From contig JAHHHN010000012.1 of the NCBI GenBank assembly GCA_019359325.1, forward strand, positions 109,102 through 173,101: a stretch of DNA of 64,000 nucleotides, read 5' to 3'. This DNA is from Mojavia pulchra JT2-VF2. Its GTDB lineage: Bacteria; Cyanobacteriota; Cyanobacteriia; Cyanobacteriales; Nostocaceae. Under the pieces are notes generated by a model. It saw only the letters and a program-made list of their open reading frames with translations, did no database searches and was not told the DNA's origin. Below, piece by piece: positions 37,651 to 46,900 of this stretch. Position numbers and translations under genes: made by a program. Every line of letters begins with the position of its first letter. The stretch's first letter is position 1.

Positions 37651-37807
37651 AATCTAACAAATATTACATCTGCAAAAAATTTACATGAATTAGCAGCCAA
37701 AGGAAATACTAATTTCTTTGGTTGAAGCGTCTATTAGCCTTGAGGATGGAATGGCACGCTTGAAATGACCTTTACTATATTGCATGAAAAGTTAAAAGAA
37801 GTATAAC

Positions 37808-39688
37808 TTATAAATTATTAGAGTGTTTATTTATTTCTAAATAGCTTTCCCAAAAACTTTTATTAGTAAGTTCAGGTAGCGTTTGCCTATAAAGTTGCTT
37901 CAAACGAGAAAAATTTATGAATATTTTTAAACATATTATGCTTGTTCTAACAAAAACTCTAAAAAATTCCCATCGTGATATTTTAGCTATAAACCCTTCT
38001 TGGTTAGTTAAGTTATAGTACAAAGCTTTTCTAGCTCTAAAAAAATTAATAGGCCTATATCCATGCGTTGGAACAATTGTATATCCCCTTTGAGATAATT
38101 TATTATCTTTATGAAATAAAAAAATAGGTAATAGATGACCGTTTAATGTAATTCTCCTAAACCAACGGTGTAAAGAATTCTCTGTCTCAGCTATGCTTTT
38201 AGCATACTTTTCATAGACAAATGGTAGCTCTACTTTTTTTGTAGTTTTTTCTCCTTTAGTTAAAATTAATAAATTTTTCTTCTCTGGATCTGTTTCTTTT
38301 AAGCTGTCAGGGCCTTTCAATAAATCTGATATCCCTTCCAAAATAAGGTTTGCCGTTTTATATTTGTAGCACAATGCCTCTCTCAGAGTAGATTTTAAAA
38401 TCAGCTTAATAGCATCCAATTTATTAAATTGCTCAGAATAAATAAAATTTAAAATTATTTCATTCTTCCTCATGTAATAATTTTGTGTAGGAGAATATTT
38501 ACTCTCAAATGATTCGTGCCACACACATATACCATTAAGAGTTACGATTTTTAGCATTAACCTCATAGACAGTTCTATGTCATCCCCTCTTATAAAAAAT
38601 GGGTAGGGTAGCTTAAAATCATCTATAACTTTTGTCGGAAAGCAAAAAAGCCACCAAGCATTGTAGTTAATGTATTCCTCTATTTCATTAAATAAAACAT
38701 TTTTTAAAATTCTTAAATCAAGATCTGGCTTTACTCTGACAACCACATCATCCCATACACCCCCATTTTCATGTTGGATATATTTGCTGTCTAGTTTGAG
38801 CATACTACCACCAAGGCATAAGTCTTTTTGATTATTTACTTTTTGAAAATTGTAAATTCTTTCTAATGATTCTGGAGCTATAATAATATCATCATCCATA
38901 AGTATGATGTGAGAAAAATATAATTTACGCTTTAAAACTTCTATAATTCCTCTAGTATAACCGCCACTACCACCCGTATTTTTATTAGGTATTAAATGAA
39001 TTTGAGAATTAGTGAAGCTACTTAATGTTCTCCCATTATCAATCACAAATATCTCAAAAGCATTTTCTAAATTAGGATTGCTCAATAAATATTTTTGCAG
39101 AATTTTAATATTATTATTAATGTAATTTTCTCTTTTATAAGTGCATATAATAATAGCAATTTTTGTGTCAATTTTTGGCAAAACGTCAACTTCTGTATAA
39201 AAATAGCCACCTGCAAATATACTATTATTTTTAAAAGCCTCAATTTGAATGTATAGTAATCCTTTATATTCCTGTATTTTGATGTTATTGAAAACCCTAA
39301 CTTCAGTTAAATCATTGTTAGTAATTAACTTTTGATCAATTAAGTTAGCGTAGCCTGACAAATAATCTATATGCAAAAGTTTAATGTGAAATCTTCCCTG
39401 TAACAATAATTTAATATTTATAGTTTTGACAATCGTATATTCTTGCCATTTGTGAGATGAGAAAGCATTAAAATAAGTATTAAACTTAATAATTCCTCCT
39501 TCTTTTAGCTCAACAAGATTTTGCTCATAATTCAATAAACATTTATTATTTAGTCTTAAAAAAAGTTCTTCAACAGTACAAATATCTGTATTTGGTAAAA
39601 TAATATTTTGAAGTTTAACGTCAGTTAATGTGGTTTCCTGTTCTAGCTTTGGGGTCAAAATAACATCTGTCATTTTTATATTATCCAT
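37808..39688 (-). CDS. Family 2 glycosyltransferase, GlfT2-like
   Basis: A 626-residue protein. The N-terminal region (about 1-170) is beta-rich, as in GlfT2-type galactofuranosyltransferases. The GT-A domain starts IAIIICTYKRENYINNNI, continues with IDNGRTL and NKNTGGSGGYTRGI, and has the metal-binding MDDDIII (about 290). NAWWLFCFPTKVIDDF and FIRGDDIELSMR supply the acceptor site and catalytic acids. It probably adds galactofuranose-like or other sugars to a surface polysaccharide or lipid-linked glycan. AT content is clearly higher than in the NRPS genes, as is usual for surface-polysaccharide genes. It lies next to a broken polysaccharide exporter. Confidence 0.85.
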   Translation of the reverse strand: MDNIKMTDVILTPKLEQETTLTDVKLQNIILPNTDICTVEELFLRLNNKCLLNYEQNLVELKEGGIIKFNTYFNAFSSHKWQEYTIVKTINIKLLLQGRFHIKLLHIDYLSGYANLIDQKLITNNDLTEVRVFNNIKIQEYKGLLYIQIEAFKNNSIFAGGYFYTEVDVLPKIDTKIAIIICTYKRENYINNNIKILQKYLLSNPNLENAFEIFVIDNGRTLSSFTNSQIHLIPNKNTGGSGGYTRGIIEVLKRKLYFSHIILMDDDIIIAPESLERIYNFQKVNNQKDLCLGGSMLKLDSKYIQHENGGVWDDVVVRVKPDLDLRILKNVLFNEIEEYINYNAWWLFCFPTKVIDDFKLPYPFFIRGDDIELSMRLMLKIVTLNGICVWHESFESKYSPTQNYYMRKNEIILNFIYSEQFNKLDAIKLILKSTLREALCYKYKTANLILEGISDLLKGPDSLKETDPEKKNLLILTKGEKTTKKVELPFVYEKYAKSIAETENSLHRWFRRITLNGHLLPIFLFHKDNKLSQRGYTIVPTHGYRPINFFRARKALYYNLTNQEGFIAKISRWEFFRVFVRTSIICLKIFINFSRLKQLYRQTLPELTNKSFWESYLEINKHSNNL

Positions 39689-39704
39689 ATTAGAAATCTG
39701 AATT

Positions 39705-40155
39705 TTAAAGAGAAATAGTAGAATGATGTGTGTGTATCATACTTGTCAAATAGGCTTCAATGGCTTGATTGGCTTCTCCAATTAACTTTACCTTTCCTTT
39801 ATCCAACCAAATTACGCGCTCACATGACTGTTTAACAAATTCCAAATCATGAGAAACTACTAAAACGGTAGCATCCGCAGCCCAAAACTTTTCAATTCGC
39901 TGTTTACACTTGTTTTTAAAACTTTCATCCCCCACCGATAATATTTCATCCAGAATCAAAATGTCTGGCTGCACATCAGTTGCGATCGCAAACCCCAACC
40001 GCGCCGCCATACCGGATGACAAGACTTTCACAGGGGCTAAGGAATATTCTTGTAGTTCTGCAAACTCTAAAATAGATGGCGATCTGGTAATCATAAGAAA
40101 ACTCTTCTTGCGTGCGTCGCCACAAAGAAACTTGATTTAGACGAATAACTTCCAT
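39705..40155 (-). pseudogene. Internally deleted Wzt-like polysaccharide ABC ATPase
   Basis: From ATG 40153-40155 the frame reads MEVIRLNQVSLWRRTQEEFS, the normal start of a polysaccharide-export ATPase. The sequence then jumps, in another frame, to SPSILEFAELQEYSLAPVKV, signature SSGMAARLGFAIA, Walker B DILILDE and the switch VVSHD. Roughly 120-150 residues including Walker A are missing. The ATPase cannot bind nucleotide and is a pseudogene. Confidence 0.75.
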
Positions 40156-40386
40156 TTACAGTACATCCATGAATGAATATCGCCACCAACGAAAGCAACT
40201 TAGCCCTAGTACAAAAAAAATAATTCCACTTAAAAGAGAGTGTGCAATTAGATAAACATTGGGTATTGTTCCTGAGAACGAAATTTGACGAATACTTTCA
40301 ATCACGGGCAATAAGGGGTTTAGTATTAGAAACGACTTTACTGTTACCGACACAATTGTTGCTGGATAAAATATAGGACTACTCAA
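40156..40386 (-). pseudogene. C-terminal remnant of a Wzm-like ABC-2 permease
   Basis: A 76-residue frame, SSPIFYPATIVSVTVKSFLI, LNPLLPVIESIRQ and ending RWWRYSFMDVL, matches the last two membrane segments and tail of polysaccharide-export permeases. The first two thirds are missing. It overlaps the glycosyltransferase gene upstream by 4 bp, perhaps keeping translation by coupling. Together with the ATPase remnant it is a dead exporter. Confidence 0.7.
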
Positions 40387-42668
40387 CCAAAATTAGCTTT
40401 ATTAAGATTAGGTTTATACAAATTTATCCCAGCATTCCAGCCAATACAAAATCCGTAGAAACTTTGCTGGATGTACTTAATTAAAGTTAAAACTGGAAGA
40501 TTATGCGTGAATTTTAATCGCAATATTCTCAGTAGGCAGCGATGGATTAAAAGTAAGATTAAACGAGCAACGAATATGAGAAATGGGAGTTTTCTAAACC
40601 CATGCTTAAAAGCAAAATAAGTTGTATTTTTTGCTAGAGAATACCAACAAGTCAGATGTTTTTGGTCTATGCGGTTATGGCTAGGTTGAGGATAGTGATT
40701 TACAGTAACATCAGCATAATGGACTTCATAACCCGCTTGAATTAGACGTAAACAAACATCAGTTTCATCCAAAAAGTAATCAAAAAATTCATCGTAACCA
40801 TTAATTTTCTCTAATAAATCTTTTTTAAAAGATGAATTTGTTCCCATTAAACTATTAAACCAAAAACCGTATGCTTGATTATAATCAACAGCATTAGCAG
40901 GGCGGATTGCAATTGTTTTGCTCAAAACATTGGTAATACCACGATGAAACTGTAGGGGATGATCGGCACGAGTTAAGTCTCTAACTGTACCTCCAACCGC
41001 GCCACATTTGTTGCCATGTAGCGAATAGGTAAATAGCAATTTATCTATCCATACTGATGGCGGAATTGCATCATCATCAAAAAAAGCAATAATTGAACCT
41101 GATGCTAGTTTAATTCCTTGATTGCGGGAATAGCTAATATTTTGAAGCTCAATTCTCAAAAATTTTACTGTCAACTTATTGTTGCTAGTTACGCTACTAA
41201 CTATTTCACTTGTTTGTGTTGTTAATGAGGCATCAATCACAATCACTTCAATATCTGGGTAGCGTATGAGTTCGAGAGATTTCAGCGCTTTTTCCAAAAA
41301 ATGATGGCGATCGCTTGTGCAAATTACAATTGAGACTAAGGGAGATACTAAGGTTGGCGACATGTTCGGCATTGCTGATAACTTGAGTTTGCGAACTTGC
41401 CAATATATCTGCCACATTTGACTGATAGTTTGAGCCACTGCTTGGATAATAGCTAAAACATTCATTGAAACTGGTATATAACCATCCCCTGCAAAATAAT
41501 AAATTTTTTTTGCTAGATTAAATGCATAAAGGTTGGGCTGTTTACAATTAATAAAAGCTACATCTATCGGTTTGCAAAAAAAAGCAAATAACCATAACCA
41601 AAAACGCTTTTCTAACGTTTGGGGAAGATAGCATAAAGTTAGTTTTTGCTCTTCCTTCATTTTGGTGAAAATTTTAGTTTGTAAATCATCTTCATAAACA
41701 CTAAATTGTACGAAAACCTTAGAAGGTTGGTTAATAATCTCATCTAGAGAATATTGTTTATAATTTAGTGATCTTGGCATCTTTCCACGAATACCTGCAA
41801 GGAAGTCTTGAAGACCTGTCAGGGAAAGTTCAGCTAGAAAGTACCGCCCTGTTGCAGCGTAATAAACTAGACGCGGCAAACTTACAACGACTCTTTTTAA
41901 GACTAAGTCAGGTCGATGTTTTTGCCAACAGTAACAGAGATTGCGCTCATCATAATAATTAATCCAGGGTCTACATTTAAAATCAGGTGAATCATGCCAA
42001 ACGATAGAAGCTGGATTAACTGCTACAATCCAACCAGCTTGCTTGGCTCGCAAACACCACTCTACATCATCAAAATGTAAAAAATAGTCTTCAAATACTC
42101 CTAAGTTATGGATAATTTCTTTACGTATTAATAATGACGCAGATGCACAAACATCGACGTTAATATACGATATATCTTGAAAAGAACCTGCAATTGAAAT
42201 ATGACTAAAATTACTAAAATTTGTTGTCAAATGTGCCTTTTTATAATTAATATAGCTACCTAATTCTTGAATTAAATTTGGTTGTTTTAATTTCCGAATT
42301 TGAGAACCAACTAATCCTACTTCAGGATAATTTTGTAAAGTTTTAATTAGCGGCATTAAAGCTAGGGAATCTAGACGTACATCATCATCAAGTAGCCAGA
42401 TGTAATCATATTCCAGTCTGCTAACAAATTCTAAACCGTAAGAAAATCCACCAGAACCGCCTATATTGTTACCTGTTTGCAAAATTTTGACAAAAGAATA
42501 GTGCTGTTCTAAGTAACTTTGAGTACCATCCGTTGAAGCATTATCTACAACATAAATATCTAGTTCTAAATGCTGTAAATTCAGTCCCTTAATGTCTTCA
42601 ATCACCAAGGAAACATCACGTAGCTTGTTCCAGGTAACAATAACAATAGCTACTTTCGCACTACTCAT
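40383..42668 (-). CDS. Two-domain family 2 glycosyltransferase
   Basis: A 761-residue protein with two GT-A domains. The first (about 1-300) has VAIVIVTWNKLRDV, VDNASTDGT, NNIGGSGGFSYG and WLLDDDVR, followed by FLHFDDVEWCLRAKQAG, the rhamnosyltransferase-like pattern. The second (about 440-700) has VSIVICTSDRHHFLEKAL, VIDASLT, NISYSRNQGIKLASG, FFDDDAIPP and YFLDETDVCLRLIQAGYEV. Both carry their metal-binding acidic motifs, so both could be active. C-terminal hydrophobic segments (about 690-740) may anchor it to the membrane. It is likely to build a surface glycan; no intact exporter remains downstream. Confidence 0.85.
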   Translation of the reverse strand: MSSAKVAIVIVTWNKLRDVSLVIEDIKGLNLQHLELDIYVVDNASTDGTQSYLEQHYSFVKILQTGNNIGGSGGFSYGLEFVSRLEYDYIWLLDDDVRLDSLALMPLIKTLQNYPEVGLVGSQIRKLKQPNLIQELGSYINYKKAHLTTNFSNFSHISIAGSFQDISYINVDVCASASLLIRKEIIHNLGVFEDYFLHFDDVEWCLRAKQAGWIVAVNPASIVWHDSPDFKCRPWINYYDERNLCYCWQKHRPDLVLKRVVVSLPRLVYYAATGRYFLAELSLTGLQDFLAGIRGKMPRSLNYKQYSLDEIINQPSKVFVQFSVYEDDLQTKIFTKMKEEQKLTLCYLPQTLEKRFWLWLFAFFCKPIDVAFINCKQPNLYAFNLAKKIYYFAGDGYIPVSMNVLAIIQAVAQTISQMWQIYWQVRKLKLSAMPNMSPTLVSPLVSIVICTSDRHHFLEKALKSLELIRYPDIEVIVIDASLTTQTSEIVSSVTSNNKLTVKFLRIELQNISYSRNQGIKLASGSIIAFFDDDAIPPSVWIDKLLFTYSLHGNKCGAVGGTVRDLTRADHPLQFHRGITNVLSKTIAIRPANAVDYNQAYGFWFNSLMGTNSSFKKDLLEKINGYDEFFDYFLDETDVCLRLIQAGYEVHYADVTVNHYPQPSHNRIDQKHLTCWYSLAKNTTYFAFKHGFRKLPFLIFVARLILLLIHRCLLRILRLKFTHNLPVLTLIKYIQQSFYGFCIGWNAGINLYKPNLNKANFG

Positions 42669-43108
42669 AAATTTTATTTGTTTATTTACGTAATCTTAAT
42701 TCATAAACATTCCATATGCCTGAATCTAAAACTTGTCAAGTCTTTAAGGTTTGATCCTCAAATTTCCGCTCAAATATTTCCAAAGATTAACGTAATTCTT
42801 TTTTTATATCTTCTATCCAAAGTCACATAAAATTTTAAATAACTTGGTAGTTGTAAATACAAACTTTATTAACAAAATTATTTCTGTATTTAAATATACA
42901 TTTGATTTGTATTAATAAGCTGTAAATATACGCTTAATAACCGCTTTTTCTGGTTTTATTGATACCATTGCTAAACATGAGTGATAAATTATTTGGTGCG
43001 GCTCTTTTAAAAATACGGTATTTTGAATAAGGGTAATTTAGGAGGTGCTTGTCTAACAAAGGTATTGAACAAATTCACAGGTCTAAAAAAGCTCCAAAAA
43101 TCACTTTT
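42669..43108. other. AT-rich intergenic region
   Basis: About 440 bp upstream of the two-domain glycosyltransferase, very AT-rich, no gene. It probably holds that gene's promoter. Confidence 0.4.
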
Positions 43109-43432
43109 AAGGGACTTCCAAGGAATAAATTACTCAACAAAAATCATAAGCTGACATTTAAACCGAGAATTATTCTCTCTACCATTATCTTGATTCAGAA
43201 TAAATGTTTTTATCTCTGAAAATTGCCAACTTTTGAGTTGCCTTGCTGTTTCCTTAAATACTGTTTTGACTGAATCAGTTAATTCTATTAACACTCCTCT
43301 CCACCCAAAATTTTTCCTCCCAATCGAATTTACTACAAAAAGGGAAGGAGAAGCAGCCGACGGCTGCTTCTCCTTCTTTCTAACAATGATTATCATTCTT
43401 ATGTTGGTGATTTTATTCCTTGGAAGTTCCTA
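43109..43432. mobile_element. MITE-like element with ~19-bp terminal inverted repeats, carrying an ISAzo13-like fragment
   Basis: GGGACTTCCAAGGAATAAA (from 43111) and its near-perfect reverse complement (43412-43430) bound about 324 bp; 18 of 19 positions agree. On the minus strand an 88-codon frame contains LIELTDSVKTVFKETARQLK, resembling the first residues of ISAzo13-type cyanobacterial transposases, then unrelated sequence. This suggests a non-autonomous derivative made by internal deletion of such an IS. A related element lies at 60103-60272. Confidence 0.6.
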
Positions 43433-43611
43433 GCCCTCTTCTGTCACTTTCCCTAGATAAAAAGATATAACCCTTATCAGACAAGAGTTTCAGCCTAAAG
43501 CTATGATGATATCCATCATATTAGAAAATAAAGCCACAAACCTAACCCCAGTCAGAGTTTTAAAAGTTGCCTTCGATTTTTGTTTTCGGAGAGTGACAGA
43601 AGAGGGCTAGG
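43429..43611. mobile_element. Second MITE-like element with ~22-bp terminal inverted repeats
   Basis: CTAGCCCTCTTCTGTCAC (from 43430) recurs in inverted orientation as GTGACAGAAGAGGGCTAG (ending 43610). About 22 of 24 positions agree over the full arms. The 183-bp element has no coding capacity and abuts the preceding element exactly. Confidence 0.65.
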
Positions 43612-43925
43612 CTTGTTAACTTTGTTTATTTCATGGGAACAATATTTTTAGCTTGCTTTTACTTGTCATAAGCCGCTTAAATCTCTAAACATGACGATTT
43701 TTCTATGCCACTACATTTTAAGTAAATTTCTCATTCACATTAGTATTTTTTTAGACTAAAAATTAGAAAATCAGCACTGCGATCGCTAACGACAATTAAT
43801 AAACGTGGAAAATCTCTGCTGTGGCTTTAAGCAGAATCGTTCAGCTACCTCGCTTAAGGCAAGCTGCTTGACAATCAAGTTGCATCAAAATCGCTTATTC
43901 AATTTTCAGGGGAAGCTAGAATTAA
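43612..43925. other. Promoter region of the NRPS/PKS operon
   Basis: About 310 bp without a gene, containing one HIP1-type site near 43780. AGGGGA at 43908-43913, 12 nt before the ATG, is the likely ribosome-binding site of the first NRPS gene. Confidence 0.4.
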
Positions 43926-46900
43926 ATGCTTAGTTACTTTCAAGATGCATCTATCCACCAGCTATTTGAAGTTCAGGTGGAGCAATCACCTGATTCTATA
44001 GCGATAGTATTTGAGGGGTTGGAAAATCAGCAGGTTAGCCTGCTACCAATTTTAGAACAACCGTCTCACCAGCAAGCCTTTCAAAGCGTCCTCACCTACC
44101 AAGAGTTAAATACTCGTGCCAATCAACTAGCACATTACCTAAAAACTTTAGGCATAGGGCCAGAAGTACTGGTAGGTATTTGTCTGGAGCGTACAATCGA
44201 AATGATTGTTGGGATATTAGGCATCTTGAAAGCAGGCGGTGCTTACGTTCCTCTAGATCCCAGTTACCCTAAAGAACGCTTGGCGTTCATGTTAGAAGAC
44301 TCCCAAGTACCAGTGTTGCTAACTCAGCAAAGTTTGGTTGAGTCTCTCCCGGCGCACAACGCACGAATTATTTGCTTAGATACAGATTGGGATGCAATTG
44401 CCCAACACAGCCCAGAAAACCTTACCAGTGAAGTCACTTCAGACAACCTTGCTTATGTGATTTACACCTCCGGTTCTACAGGCAAACCTAAAGGTGTCTT
44501 AGTTCCGCACGCGGGAGTTGGCAACCTAGCCAGAGAACAGATCCGCATCTTCGACGTACAACCAGATAGCCGCATTTTGCAATTTGCTTCCTTTAGCTTC
44601 GATGCCTCTGTGTCAGAAATTTTCATGGCATTGCTAGCAGGCGCAACACTAGTTTTAGCAACGCAGGACTCATTGATGCCAGGAACGGGTTTGCTAAAGC
44701 TGTTACGCGAACAGCGAATTACAACAGTAACGCTACCACCATCAGCCTTAGCCGTTCTACCCGTACAAGAATTACCCGATTTGCGATCGCTCATTGTTGC
44801 TGGCGAAGCCTGTCCCCCCGAACTGATTAACCGTTGGGCACCTGGTCGCCGCTTCTTCAACGCCTACGGCCCAACAGAAGTAACTGTTTGCGCGACAATT
44901 GCTGAATGCACCCCCAATATTAAAAAACCTCCTATCGGCTATCCGATTGCTAACAAGCAAGTTTATTTATTAGACGAACAGTTAAAGCCTGTACCTGTCG
45001 GTGTACCTGGCGAAATATACATCGGCGGGTTGGGTTTAGCAAGAGGCTATCTCAACCGACCGGAATTGACGGCAGAGAAGTTTATTTTGAAGAAGGCAGA
45101 GGGCAGAGGAGCAGAGGAGAATTTCCCAATCCCCAGTCACCAGTCACCAGTCACCAGACTATATAAAACTGGCGACTTAGCTCGTTACCTCCCTGATGGT
45201 AGCTTGGAGTTTTTGGGACGCATTGATGAACAAGTGAAAGTTCGCGGTTATAGAATCGAACTTGGTGAAATTGAAGCGGTAATCGGACATCACCCAGGTG
45301 TGCAGCAAGCAGTCGTGATGGCACGCGAAGACGTACCGGGACAGAACCGCTTAATCGCTTATGTTGTTCAAAATCCTGAATACGAAGGCGAACCGGAACA
45401 AGTTGCCGATTTACAAGCTGAGTTTATCTCGCAATGGCAAAGCGTTTCTAATGAAACTTACAAACAAACCTCTGGCGATCGCGATCATACATTCAATTTT
45501 GCTGGATGGAATAGCAGCTACACAGGTTTACCTATCCCAGAAGCCCAAATGCGCGAATGGGTTGAACAAACTGTGGCGCGAATTCAATCTTTGCAACCCA
45601 AGCAGGTTTTAGAACTTGGTTGTGGAACGGGAATGTTAATGTTCCGCATTGCACCGCAGTGCAGCCTTTATTGGGGAACTGATTTTTCTCAACAAGTGCT
45701 GCAATATCTCCAGCAACAATTACAGCGATTTGACCAAAAGTTACCGCAAATCAAGTTAGGACACCGCACGGCTGATAACTTTGCAGGTATTGAACCAGCC
45801 AGCTTTGACACGGTGATTTTGAACTCAGTTAGCCAAAACTTCCCCAGCATCGACTATATGGTGCAAGTAATGGCAGGGGCAGTCAAGGCGGTGAAACCGG
45901 GCGGTCGTATTTTTGTAGGCGATGTCCGTAGTTTGCCGTTGTTGGAAGCGTATCATGCCTCTGTGCAACTATATCAAGCTCCCGATTCGCTAACACGAAC
46001 ACAATTACAAGAACGAGTGCGATCGCGCTTTGCCCAAGAGGAAGAACTTGTTATTGATCCTGGCTTTTTCCTCGCCTTGCAACAGCACTTTCCTCAAATT
46101 GGCCGTGTTCAAATTCAACTCAAACGCGGTGTCCATCACAATGAATTAACTCGCTTCCGCTACGATGTCACCCTCCACATCGGTAGCGAAGTTAGTTCTT
46201 CAGGCGATATCACCTGGTTAGACTGGCAGCAGCAGGAACTCACGTTACCAGCACTCCGCCAACACCTCACCGAAACCCAGCCAGAGATATTGGGACTGCG
46301 ACAAGTTCCTGATGCACGTTTATCCACAGAAGTCAAGACTCTAGAATGGTTGGCAAATAGCGATGGTGTTGAGACAGTCGATGAGTTTCGCACCCAGATA
46401 TTGCCAACTTTGCAAGGATGGGGAATAGATCCAGAGGAACTGTGGGCATTCAGCGAAGACCTACCGTACAACATCGATATCATCTGGTCTGATGTTGCAG
46501 GTTGTTACGACGTGGTGTTTCAGCGGCGAGATATCCCACCCCTCGTCTACAAAGAAGGCAGTCCTAATGAAAAACTCCAACCACAAGGAGATAGAGTTTT
46601 TGGGCATGAGGAAGGAGTTACCAATGCCCAATCACGCCAGTTGCCTCAAGTCGGGAAACCCTTTCGGCAGTTCCTCCTGGGGGAAACCCCCAAGACCGGA
46701 CTGCCTCACCAACGCACTGGCTCCCCGATGCCCCATGCCCATTCTCAAACCTTTCATCCCCAACCTTGGAGCGCTTACGCCAACAATCCCCTTAAAAGTA
46801 AACTGGCTCGCAAGCTGATTCCGCAACTGCGGAGTTACTTGCAAGAAAAGTTACCTGACTATATGGTGCCCGATCGCTTTCTTTTGTTGGATGCCCTCCC

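Noticed and set aside
43130..43396. 88-codon minus-strand frame as a real gene
   Set aside because: It lies wholly inside a MITE-like element, and only about 20 residues resemble a transposase start.
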